Assembly (NCBI GenBank): GCA_029251065.1
Contig: JAQXEB010000121.1
Span: 1-10,471, forward strand
DNA: 10,471 nucleotides
DNA from: Luminiphilus sp.
Lineage (GTDB): Bacteria > Pseudomonadota > Gammaproteobacteria > Pseudomonadales > Halieaceae
Direction of reading: 5' to 3'
Under the pieces are notes generated by a model. The model did no database searches. It was not told the DNA's origin and saw only the letters and a program-made list of their open reading frames with translations. This document shows positions 1 to 6,877 of the stretch, piece after piece. A program made the position numbers and the translations under genes. Numbering within the stretch: the first letter of the stretch is position 1; each line of letters opens with the position of its first letter.

Positions 1-537
1 ATCGAGTTTTTAATGTCTTCGTTAATTTTTGGAATCGGTGCGGCCATGACCTCGTTAGTGGGGATGAGCATTGGCGCTCGCGATGCCGACAGAGCGGAAA
101 AAATTGGCTGGACGGGTGCCGGCATGTCGTTCGTTTTGGGGGGCGTTATTGGCTGCCTACTAGCTGTATTCCCACACCTATGGATACCGATCTTTACCGA
201 TGATCCCATGGTTTACGAAACGGCAAAGGGCTTCATACAAATTGTAGGTCCGTGCCTCGCGCTGCATGGCGTGGGTTGGGCGCTCTATTTTGCCTCACAA
301 GGCGCAGGGGCCATGCGCGGACCCGTCACCGCCTTGATTGCCCGCCCAGTGGTGGCCATCGGGGTCGCATTTTTTCTGCTCGGCACCCTCAACTGGGGAA
401 TGACCGGCATTTTCATTGGCGCAGTGAGTGGCATGTTGGTCTATACGGTGATTATTACTGCATCAATCCAACGTGGAGCCTGGCGACGTCAAATTCCGGC
501 GCAGAAGACGCAAGCTCAATCGCCCTCGCCCAGTTGA
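1..537 (+). CDS. MATE-family multidrug/sodium-type efflux transporter, C-terminal part (5' end outside window)
   Basis: The reading frame is open from the first base, so the gene begins upstream; the methionine at base 13 is internal. About 178 residues are visible. The segment around residues 9-30 of the visible part (AAMTSLVGMSIGARDADRAE) is the conserved MATE signature, which recurs at the start of each six-helix half: a small-residue-rich helix, then VG-x3-GA and an arginine/alanine-rich loop. Four or five further hydrophobic stretches follow, so this is probably the second half of a twelve-helix exporter. MATE proteins sit in the inner membrane and export cationic or organic compounds in exchange for Na+ or H+; the substrate cannot be read here. 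The C-terminus is a short polar tail ending in QSPSPS. The last 22 bases overlap the end of the convergent hydrolase gene. No terminator is visible. Family assignment is fairly sure; substrate is unknown. Confidence 0.82.
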   Translation: MEFLMSSLIFGIGAAMTSLVGMSIGARDADRAEKIGWTGAGMSFVLGGVIGCLLAVFPHLWIPIFTDDPMVYETAKGFIQIVGPCLALHGVGWALYFASQGAGAMRGPVTALIARPVVAIGVAFFLLGTLNWGMTGIFIGAVSGMLVYTVIITASIQRGAWRRQIPAQKTQAQSPSPS

Positions 538-1799
538 CGCGACTCGTTGGCGGTAAACCCAAAGATACCTTTTGCCATAAGCGACGTCTCGCCCGAGCGG
601 CGATGCTGATACACCTCAGCTCGCGCTTGATGCACAGCCTTGTTTCCGGGCTCAGCATGGACCGCAAATTCCACCAAATGGCAGGCGAGTCGTGGATCGG
701 TTTGTGCCAACAGACGTGCACGCTCGGCGAGCTTTAACGCGCCCCCTGACAACTTGGCCAGCTCGGCCGCAACCAACGCATCGCGCGCAGGCTTGAGCTG
801 GGCTGGGTTACCGTCATACCACCCACCATAGAGGCGCCAGATATTGCGGACCACAAACTCAGGCTCATCATACGTGGGCGCTAAGTACGGCTTTGCTAGC
901 AGTTCCGGGCTCACCTTAACCGAGTGAATAATGTCATTGAGTGATGCACCCTGGTTCATCAGGTCAATCGTCTGACTCACCATTGTTTCCAGCACCTCAG
1001 CCACTTCATTAAGCACTTTACGGATACGCGCTTCACCCGAGATCGGCAGTCCGTGCGCGGGCAAAAAGAGCTCGGCGCCCCGAGAAGCCATGTCCCTAAG
1101 GGCCGCGGCCCATTCACGCGGGTAGCGTTGCGCTTTTTGCGGGTTTCCTGCGTTGGGAAAGGCCCAAATAAAGAAATCGCCCGCACAAATGGCTTTGTGC
1201 TTGGGTATCCAAGCCCAGGTGTGGTCGTCAGTTTCTCCCCGCGCATGATTGAGCTGGATTTCAAGTCCGCCCACCGACATCGCCAAATCGTTGTGATAGG
1301 TGATATCCGGCGACGGTGTACTTAGCGGCAAGAACTGCGATTCGCCTGCAAGGTCATAACCTCGACGCTTAAACTGCCCAAACTGACGTTCGTTAATGAC
1401 ATGGTTATAGCCGTTAGTCATGCGGTAGCGTGCAAAGCGCGCGGCAACATTTTCGTGTCCAACAATGGTGGGCTTACGACCCTCGTACGCCGAGCAAAAC
1501 GCGCCACAGCCTCCAACGTGATCGATATGGCCGTGCGTGAACACCACCGTATTGAAAGGGTCTTTTGTCCACGACTGAATGGCCTCCACACACTTCTTGC
1601 CACCGTGCTCGTTGGAGGTATCAAACGTCACTAGACCATCATCTGTCTTAAAAACGATGCAATGTGAAAAGGCCTCAACCACCGCCAGTTCGCTGCCCAG
1701 CTCCGATAACTGGTGGTTAATCCGATTAAGCGGACCCAGCTCGCCAGGCGCGGCATGCCCATCGATGATATCCGTTGACATTGCTAATAAATCCGCCAC
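516..1799 (-). CDS. MBL-fold metallo-hydrolase, alkylsulfatase (SdsA/BDS1)-like, with dimerisation domain
   Basis: A 427-residue protein with a metallo-beta-lactamase domain in the N-terminal half. The zinc motif is H89-x-H91-x-D93-H94 (FTHGHIDHVGG). Further ligand candidates are H193 in GETDDHTW, D208 in CAGDFF and H249 in LPAHG. From about residue 285 the sequence matches the alkylsulfatase dimerisation region, with the typical WRLYGGWYDGNPAQL block near 315-330 and a helical, alanine-rich tail. Family members such as SdsA1 hydrolyse primary alkyl sulfates. This protein is shorter than SdsA1 (roughly 650 residues) and appears to lack the C-terminal SCP2-like domain, so the substrate may differ. 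No signal peptide is seen, which suggests the cytoplasm. The start is a GTG preceded by AAGGGGAAGAGC, a good Shine-Dalgarno; an ATG at 1781 has none. The gene is divergent from the desaturase-like gene and convergent with the MATE gene. No pigment role is apparent. Confidence 0.85.
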   Translation of the reverse strand: MADLLAMSTDIIDGHAAPGELGPLNRINHQLSELGSELAVVEAFSHCIVFKTDDGLVTFDTSNEHGGKKCVEAIQSWTKDPFNTVVFTHGHIDHVGGCGAFCSAYEGRKPTIVGHENVAARFARYRMTNGYNHVINERQFGQFKRRGYDLAGESQFLPLSTPSPDITYHNDLAMSVGGLEIQLNHARGETDDHTWAWIPKHKAICAGDFFIWAFPNAGNPQKAQRYPREWAAALRDMASRGAELFLPAHGLPISGEARIRKVLNEVAEVLETMVSQTIDLMNQGASLNDIIHSVKVSPELLAKPYLAPTYDEPEFVVRNIWRLYGGWYDGNPAQLKPARDALVAAELAKLSGGALKLAERARLLAQTDPRLACHLVEFAVHAEPGNKAVHQARAEVYQHRRSGETSLMAKGIFGFTANESRQLGEGD

Positions 1800-1920
1800 G
1801 CTCTTCCCCTTTTTAGAATTATGGATCGGTCGAAACCAACCTCTAAATATTCGGCTACAATCAGCCCAATCGCAAACGCCTCAGCCAAAAAATAATTAAG
1901 GCACGCTTGGAGCACGATAA
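1800..1920. promoter_or_regulatory. Divergent intergenic region between the MBL hydrolase and the desaturase-like gene
   Basis: This 121-bp gap must hold the promoters of both flanking genes. It contains AT-rich patches (about 1810-1822, 1843-1852 and 1886-1899) but no convincing -35/-10 pair and no TGT-N12-ACA site. The ribosome-binding site of the downstream gene is GGAG at 1909-1912, eight bases before its ATG; that of the leftward gene is the purine run just upstream of base 1799. An 81-codon frame crossing the gap on the minus strand is treated as spurious. Confidence 0.4.
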
Positions 1921-2808
1921 ATGAATGACGTACTAGCGGTAATGCAAGACGACTGGGTGATGATGGCATTGCCCTTCTTTTTCGGCGCGCTTGCGATCGA
2001 GCTGCTGTGGGCCTACCAAGCCAACACAAAACATTATGAGCGTGTCGACTTCTGGACCAGTATGCGCGTCATGCTCCTCACCGTTTTCGTCGATTTATTC
2101 CCGAAATTTCTCGGCATCTCGCTCATGTTTGCCGCTTATTCAATATCGCCGTTAAAGGGCATCGTCGATACGAGTCTTCACTGGTGGGTGCTGTTGTTCT
2201 TTTTAGACGACCTAACCTACTACACGTTCCATCGTGGCAATCACGAAGTGCGACTGCTTTGGGCTGGACACGTCTCGCACCACAACTCGCAGTACTACAA
2301 TCTCGGTACGGCGCTCAGGCAGGGTGTCGGAGAACGCGTCCTCAAGTACCCCTTCTGGGTTCCTCTGGCACTTCTTGGCTTCCACCCCGCAATGATCGTC
2401 ACCATGCTGAGCGTCAGCCTTATCTACCAGTACTGGCTGCATACAGAAGCGTTCTATAAATTTCCAAAGCCCATCGAGTTTATCTTCAACACGCCCTCTC
2501 ACCACCGTGTACATCACGGGTCCAACGTGCGTTATCTGGATCGTAACCACGGCGCGACGCTCATCATTTGGGACCGGTTGTTTGGTACCTTTTCAGAGGA
2601 GGTGAGTGAGGAGCCTGTCCGTTATGGACTCACAAAAAATATCGACACGCACAACGTGATCGCGGTTTCTTTCGGTGAATACGCCGCGATGTGGCGCGAT
2701 TTTAGACGCGCCAACACATGGCGTGACAAGCTAAGCTACGTATTTAGGGCACCCGGCTGGAGTCATGACGGGCCCGACCTTCGATCTGACACATTAAGAA
2801 GCGCGTAA
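1921..2808 (+). CDS. Sterol desaturase / fatty acid hydroxylase superfamily membrane di-iron enzyme
   Basis: A 295-residue integral membrane protein with the three histidine clusters of the superfamily: H104-x3-H108 (FHRGNHE), H117-x2-H120-H121 (HVSHH) and H194-H195-x2-H198-H199 (HHRVHH). The family's C-terminal block LIIWDRLFGTF follows at about residues 213-223. These histidines bind a non-heme di-iron centre that hydroxylates or desaturates lipids, sterols or carotenoids at the inner membrane. Hydrophobic helices lie near 13-31, 48-72, 82-102, 148-170 and 170-185. The start ATG has GGAG eight bases upstream. The next gene begins 7 nt after the stop, so the two are probably co-transcribed. 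Carotenoid hydroxylases such as CrtZ and CrtR belong to the wider group, and a pigment substrate is possible given crtD nearby. The sequence alone does not distinguish this from a fatty-acid, hopanoid or alkylglycerol substrate. Confidence 0.87.
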   Translation: MNDVLAVMQDDWVMMALPFFFGALAIELLWAYQANTKHYERVDFWTSMRVMLLTVFVDLFPKFLGISLMFAAYSISPLKGIVDTSLHWWVLLFFLDDLTYYTFHRGNHEVRLLWAGHVSHHNSQYYNLGTALRQGVGERVLKYPFWVPLALLGFHPAMIVTMLSVSLIYQYWLHTEAFYKFPKPIEFIFNTPSHHRVHHGSNVRYLDRNHGATLIIWDRLFGTFSEEVSEEPVRYGLTKNIDTHNVIAVSFGEYAAMWRDFRRANTWRDKLSYVFRAPGWSHDGPDLRSDTLRSA

Positions 2809-2815
2809 ACGTGAC

Positions 2816-3211
2816 ATGGACCATCGCATCATCGCTATCTACGACGCAGACTTCTCAGTACTGGGCGAGATCACCTATGCCCTGGGCAAACTAACCCAAA
2901 CGCGCAGTTGTGCGCTCTGCGACATCTCTCACGGACTCAACCCCCTGGGAAAACGCGCGTGGCGCGCCTACCGTGGCGTGCGTACGGACATTGAGTGGCT
3001 TCATCGTAATGACATAGAGACAGCGCAATTGAAGGCGCTACCGATTGATCTGCCTTGCGTTGTCATGTCGACGAATGAGGGCATTTTCATTCCATTGCTG
3101 AGTAAAGAAGACTTAGACGCCTGTCACGGTGAAGTCGCAATTTTCGACCAAAAGCTGTCTGCCGCACTCAAGCAAACAGACGTTAGCGGCGGTGTCGCAC
3201 GCGCATCATGA
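2816..3211 (+). CDS. Small uncharacterised protein with a CxxC-x3-H motif
   Basis: A 131-residue soluble protein with no signal peptide or membrane segment. It opens with a beta-strand-like IIAIYDADF and then carries a cysteine pair, C32-x2-C35, followed by H39 (CALCDISHG). A mixed region follows (GKRAWRAYRG, then IEWLHRND), and then the strand CVVMST. I recall similar short proteins in bacterial genomes, with a conserved YxADxxxxGE start and a CxLCxxxHG block, but I know of no established function. The CxxC-H pattern could be redox-active or metal-binding; that is inference. It starts 7 nt after the desaturase-like gene without a clear Shine-Dalgarno, which suggests coupled translation. Its last 29 bases overlap the end of the convergent P450 gene. 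A partner or accessory role for the upstream di-iron enzyme is conceivable from position only. Confidence 0.72.
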   Translation: MDHRIIAIYDADFSVLGEITYALGKLTQTRSCALCDISHGLNPLGKRAWRAYRGVRTDIEWLHRNDIETAQLKALPIDLPCVVMSTNEGIFIPLLSKEDLDACHGEVAIFDQKLSAALKQTDVSGGVARAS

Positions 3212-4559
3212 CCTGCTCGGCTGGCCGGGTGGTCAGTCGTGCCGCGGGAACAACCTGCTGATCCGGCATCATCTCAAAGTCGAATTTCGTAATCAGCTGA
3301 GACATGATCAATAGACTTTCTACTTGCGCGAAACCGGCCCCCACACACAGGTGCGGACCTTGCCCAAAGGGAATGTAAGCACCCGCCGTTAATGACTTTT
3401 CATTTTCTGGCAAAAAACGTTCCGGAATGAACGCGTGCGGGTTCTCCCAATATCGACTGTGCCGATGGAGTGTCCAAGGAGCGATCATCACCAAAGCCCC
3501 TCGTGGCAGACGCTTCCCCTCAATTTCCACATTTTCAAGCGCCACTCTCGGTACGAAGGTAATTGGTGGATATAAACGTAACACCTCTTTGAAAAAAGCC
3601 CGCGTCAGCGGCAACTTTTTCGTATCGTCAAATGACAGCGCTCCGTCAACCATGACGGGATCAATCTCGTCTCTTAATCGCACCATCCACTCAGGTCGCT
3701 CCGCCAAGATGTAAAATACCCAGGTGAGTGCACTGGCGGTGGTTTCATGTCCAGCGAGAAAAAAGACACCTAATTGATCGATCAACTCCTCGCGAGTAAA
3801 CGGCAGACCCGTGTCTTTATCTTTTGCCTCAATCACGGCCGATGCAATGTCGTTAAATTCACCGTCATGACTGTCCAGATGCGTATCAATCAGTCCACCA
3901 ATATGATGCCGAATACGCTGACACGCTTCGAGCACCTCCGGCACCTGCTTTGTCTCTGACCACGCCGGCTTCAAAATCATCCCCAAGATATCGACCTGCG
4001 CGACTGACTTCTCAAACAGCGTGAAATCATCAAACACTTCTTCGGCAATATCCGAGGCTAAGGGGGTAGAGAAGACTGTCCTGCATATGACGTCGGCGGT
4101 TAAGTGGCTCATTGCGAGGTCGAGTGAAAACGGGGATTGCGTATCCGCAAGTCGCGAGATCATCTCCACATGATCATCAGTTGCCGCACACATGGCGCCG
4201 TAGGCCACATTGAGCCGCATCAAGCTGAACGCCGGATCAATCATCGCGCGCTGTCGCCGCCACTTCGGTCCGTCGGTCACGAACATACTTTCACCAATAA
4301 GCGGGTCAAGCGCCCCGACCATTAGGTCACTCTTGGGAAACACGCCCTGCTGGTCGCGCATAATTTCCTTCACGGCTGACGGCTTGTTAAACAACACCGT
4401 ACCGCGCCTAGAACGCCCCAAATGCCCTATGTCAAAGTGGTACGCCTCAGCCGGCAAAAGCTCCAGCAAGTTGCCATCACCCTTCCAAAGTGAACGAATT
4501 AGCGCAATGACTGCAGGTAACGAGTTGGGCTTGGGTGGTGTGTAAAGTGTTTCATCCAC
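3183..4559 (-). CDS. Cytochrome P450 monooxygenase
   Basis: A 458-residue protein with all the P450 landmarks in order: the C-helix WRRQR (about residue 100), the I-helix oxygen-activation motif A269-G-H-E-T-T274, the K-helix E325-x2-R328 (KEVLRLYPP), the PERF-type meander block (FIPERFLPEN), and the heme loop F398-G-Q-G-P-H-L-C405-V-G with C405 as the axial thiolate ligand. Length is normal for a soluble, single-domain bacterial P450; no fused reductase or ferredoxin domain is present, so electrons must come from separate partners not seen here. The style (AGHETT, FGQGPHLC) recalls the CYP4/CYP102-like branch that acts on fatty acids or other lipophilic substrates, but the subfamily cannot be set by eye. 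The start is GTG at 4559; an in-frame stop at 4584-4586 and no better start between leave little choice. It is divergent from the membrane-protein/crtD unit across 46 bp. Confidence 0.95.
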   Translation of the reverse strand: MDETLYTPPKPNSLPAVIALIRSLWKGDGNLLELLPAEAYHFDIGHLGRSRRGTVLFNKPSAVKEIMRDQQGVFPKSDLMVGALDPLIGESMFVTDGPKWRRQRAMIDPAFSLMRLNVAYGAMCAATDDHVEMISRLADTQSPFSLDLAMSHLTADVICRTVFSTPLASDIAEEVFDDFTLFEKSVAQVDILGMILKPAWSETKQVPEVLEACQRIRHHIGGLIDTHLDSHDGEFNDIASAVIEAKDKDTGLPFTREELIDQLGVFFLAGHETTASALTWVFYILAERPEWMVRLRDEIDPVMVDGALSFDDTKKLPLTRAFFKEVLRLYPPITFVPRVALENVEIEGKRLPRGALVMIAPWTLHRHSRYWENPHAFIPERFLPENEKSLTAGAYIPFGQGPHLCVGAGFAQVESLLIMSQLITKFDFEMMPDQQVVPAARLTTRPAEQVMMRVRHRR

Positions 4560-4605
4560 GAAAACTATCCAATAGTATCGACGTTACACAGTATGGAGAC
4601 CCGAT
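4560..4605. promoter_or_regulatory. Short divergent gap upstream of the P450 and the DUF2306-like/crtD unit
   Basis: Only 46 bp separate two divergent starts, so their promoters must overlap each other or reach into the coding regions. A GGAGA at 4595-4599 is the ribosome-binding site for the ATG at 4606. I checked the TGT triplets at 4539, 4541 and 4548 and found no ACA at the spacing required for a PpsR operator. No clear -35/-10 pair is seen. Confidence 0.35.
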
Positions 4606-5352
4606 ATGAGCCTGTCGACCCATGGCATATTCGAAACACTGGTGATCATTCATATCATCACGGGCACCGTGGGCCTCATCTCTGTCTGGATACCGATCGC
4701 CGGTAAAAAAGGTGGCACCTTACACCGTCAAGCAGGCACTATTTTTGTAATCAGCATGTTGACCACCGGCCTCGTGGCAACAGGGATAGCGATCACGACC
4801 TTGGCTGACCCCGTGGCGACACACCCGCACCTGTCGAATCATGAACTCTTTCAAAACTCACAAATGATTGCGGGTATTTTTGGTTGGATGATGCTCTACC
4901 TCGCTACACTAACCATTAACCTGGCGTGGCACGGATGGCTCTGCATGAAGAACAAACGAGACCATCACAAAAATGCCGCATGGCACAATTTAGTCATGCA
5001 ATTCGTTCTTGTCGCAACGTCTGCAAACTGTTTTATCCGGGGTGTTGAACTGGCTCAACCGATGATGATGGGGATTGCCTTGGTCGGGTTTGCAACCGTT
5101 GGAACCAATCTTTGGTTCATTTATCGGCAGCCCACCTCGGTAAAAACGCGCATTAAAGAGCACATCAAGTCTTTAGTGGGGGCCGGAATTTCGGTTTACA
5201 CGGCCTTCTTCGCCTTTGGTGCAGTCCGGTTCGTACCTGAAATTGCACTCACGCCAGGCTTGTGGGCCATTCCGCTCGTCACCGGCTTGGTACTTATCGT
5301 TTACCACCAGCGTGCAGTCATGTCCCCTTCTCGTTCAGTACAACCGACCTGA
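4606..5352 (+). CDS. Polytopic membrane protein, DUF2306-like, coupled to crtD
   Basis: A 248-residue hydrophobic protein with about seven predicted membrane helices (near 10-30, 43-66, 85-110, 128-148, 152-172, 190-210, 215-238). The N-terminal pattern H16-x3-G20 in the first helix, then a K-x-GG-x2-HR loop (K34 to R41) and a glycine-rich second helix, resembles the DUF2306 group of predicted membrane proteins; this comes from memory of the family pattern and was not searched. H125-type residues in the RDHHKNAAWHN loop are further polar positions that could bind a metal or heme, but this is only a possibility. A good GGAGA precedes the ATG. The stop codon shares its last base with the start of crtD (TGATG), which implies translational coupling and a shared transcript. 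Its placement before a carotenoid enzyme suggests, without proving, a role in pigment or photosynthetic-membrane work. Confidence 0.8.
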   Translation: MSLSTHGIFETLVIIHIITGTVGLISVWIPIAGKKGGTLHRQAGTIFVISMLTTGLVATGIAITTLADPVATHPHLSNHELFQNSQMIAGIFGWMMLYLATLTINLAWHGWLCMKNKRDHHKNAAWHNLVMQFVLVATSANCFIRGVELAQPMMMGIALVGFATVGTNLWFIYRQPTSVKTRIKEHIKSLVGAGISVYTAFFAFGAVRFVPEIALTPGLWAIPLVTGLVLIVYHQRAVMSPSRSVQPT

Positions 5353-6836
5353 TGTCGAAAAAGGCGATTGTCATTGGTGCGGGCGCAGGCGGGCTAGCCA
5401 CAGCGGTTGAACTCTCGAGCGCCGGTTGGCAGGTCGATGTCTTTGAGAGTCGGCACGAACCCGGCGGAAAGATGCATCAACGTCAGGTCGGTGGTTCGAG
5501 CATTGATGGCGGACCGACCGTATTTACCATGCACTGGGTCTTCGAGCAGTTATTTCGTCGGGGCGGCGCTCATTTTGACGACCGACTGAAACTGATACAA
5601 AGCAGTCGACTGGCGCGCCATGCATGGACAGACGGCAGTCACTTAGACCTCTTTCACGATATCGACCAGTCTGCAGACGCCATCGCTCACTTTTCCAATG
5701 AGGAAAACGCAGCGGGGTATCGCCGGTTTTGTCGTGACGGTGCGTTGATTCATGGACTCTTGAAAGACAACTTCATGAGTACCACACAACCGTCGCCAAT
5801 AACCCTGGGTTACCGACTGATTCGCGACGGGGGTACTAAGGCGTTAGCTGTGGCACCTCACCGGTCACTCTGGAGCGCACTGGGCAAGTACTTCAGCGAT
5901 CCTCGCCTCCGGCAACTCTACGGGCGATATGCCACCTATGTCGGCTCCTCGCCCTTATTGACGCCCTCAACATTGATGTTAATCGCACATGTAGAGCGAG
6001 AGGGCGTCTGGTGCGTTGATGGCGGCATGCGAGCACTTGCCCTAGCAATGGCAGAACTTGCCCAGGAACACGGCGGTCGATTCCACTACGACTCCCCTGT
6101 GCAGCGCATTGACTGCGTTAACGGCAGGGCAACGGGTATCACACTCGTCAGCGGGGAAACTCACTCTGCCGACGTTGTTGTGTTTAATGGCGATACTGCG
6201 GCCTTGAGTGATGGTCTACTGGGCGCAGACGTCTCAACCTCTGTCCCTGTCAGGCCCCGCCATCAACGCGGGCTCTCTGCGATTACGTGGTGCATCAACG
6301 CCGAGACATCGGGCTTTGAACTTGATCACCACAATGTTTTTTTCGCCCAAAACTACGCGCAGGAATTTTCGACAATTTTTGATAAACGCGGCATCTGCAA
6401 TGAGCCCACGGTCTATGTGTGTGCACAGGACCGGATTAATGGCGCACCGCTCAAATCAGGCACCGAACGGCTGTTATTGCTCATCAACGCGCCAGCCGAT
6501 GGCGACCACAAGGCGTGGACTAGCACGAAACTGGGCGAACAACGCGAACGTGCCTTAGAGGTCTTACAGCGCGGCGGTGTGGACATTACTTTTTCAGAGC
6601 AAGACTGTGTCGTGAGTTCTCCCGATGATTGGCATCACCGATTCCCAGCCAGCGGGGGTTCACTTTACGGCGCTGCCTCACACGGCATGTTTTCAAGTTT
6701 TACCCGGCCGTCGGCAAAAAGTCGCGTAAAGGGACTGTACTTATCGGGCGGCAGTGTACATCCGGGCCCCGGCGTCCCCATGGCCACGTTGTCAGGCACG
6801 CTTGCTGCCAAACAGATCGTTCAGGACACTGGTTAA
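5352..6836 (+). CDS. crtD: 1-hydroxycarotenoid 3,4-desaturase (methoxyneurosporene dehydrogenase), CrtD
   Basis: A 494-residue flavoprotein of the phytoene-desaturase/amine-oxidase-like family. The N-terminus has the FAD-binding Rossmann motif G9-x-G11-x2-G14, with E32 at the end of the second strand and a GGK (38-40) block. The C-terminal FAD-contact segment is G466-G-S-V-H-P-G-P-G-V-P476, a form more typical of CrtD than of the phytoene desaturase CrtI. CrtD inserts the C-3,4 double bond into 1-hydroxylated carotenoids, a step towards spirilloxanthin or spheroidene, at the photosynthetic membrane. The start was set at 5352: it follows the upstream stop in a TGATG overlap and puts the Rossmann motif at residue 9. 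The frame extends 30 codons further upstream, but that stretch lies inside the membrane-protein gene. Length is like known CrtD proteins. The usual partner crtC is not next to it here. Substrate could be another acyclic carotenoid. Confidence 0.9.
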   Translation: MSKKAIVIGAGAGGLATAVELSSAGWQVDVFESRHEPGGKMHQRQVGGSSIDGGPTVFTMHWVFEQLFRRGGAHFDDRLKLIQSSRLARHAWTDGSHLDLFHDIDQSADAIAHFSNEENAAGYRRFCRDGALIHGLLKDNFMSTTQPSPITLGYRLIRDGGTKALAVAPHRSLWSALGKYFSDPRLRQLYGRYATYVGSSPLLTPSTLMLIAHVEREGVWCVDGGMRALALAMAELAQEHGGRFHYDSPVQRIDCVNGRATGITLVSGETHSADVVVFNGDTAALSDGLLGADVSTSVPVRPRHQRGLSAITWCINAETSGFELDHHNVFFAQNYAQEFSTIFDKRGICNEPTVYVCAQDRINGAPLKSGTERLLLLINAPADGDHKAWTSTKLGEQRERALEVLQRGGVDITFSEQDCVVSSPDDWHHRFPASGGSLYGAASHGMFSSFTRPSAKSRVKGLYLSGGSVHPGPGVPMATLSGTLAAKQIVQDTG

Positions 6837-6861
6837 CAGGACACTGGTTAACAGGACACTG
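6822..6861 (+). repeat. 15-bp tandem repeat (about 2.7 copies) across the crtD stop codon
   Basis: The unit CAGGACACTGGTTAA occurs perfectly at 6822-6836 and 6837-6851, and its first ten bases recur at 6852-6861. The period is five codons and in phase with crtD, so each full copy ends in the TAA stop. Beyond the second copy the frame continues to another TAA at 6879-6881. Two HpaI-type GTTAAC palindromes result. It looks like a replication-slippage duplication. Confidence 0.9.
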
Positions 6862-6877
6862 CCTACTCATACACCGC

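Noticed and set aside
252..737. 161-codon plus-strand frame spanning the MATE gene end and MBL gene
   Set aside because: It is a frame-shifted shadow of the MATE gene running into the antisense of the hydrolase, with no coherent protein pattern.
1784..2029. 81-codon minus-strand frame across the divergent gap
   Set aside because: It overlaps the starts of two well-supported genes, shows no recognisable domain and has an arginine/alanine-rich composition typical of antisense shadow frames.
4539..4605. PpsR operator upstream of the crtD unit
   Set aside because: None of the TGT triplets at 4539, 4541 or 4548 has ACA at the required twelve-base spacing.
5262..5351. Longer CrtD with 30 more N-terminal residues
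   Set aside because: The extension lies inside the upstream membrane-protein gene, and the Rossmann motif normally begins within the first ten residues of CrtD.
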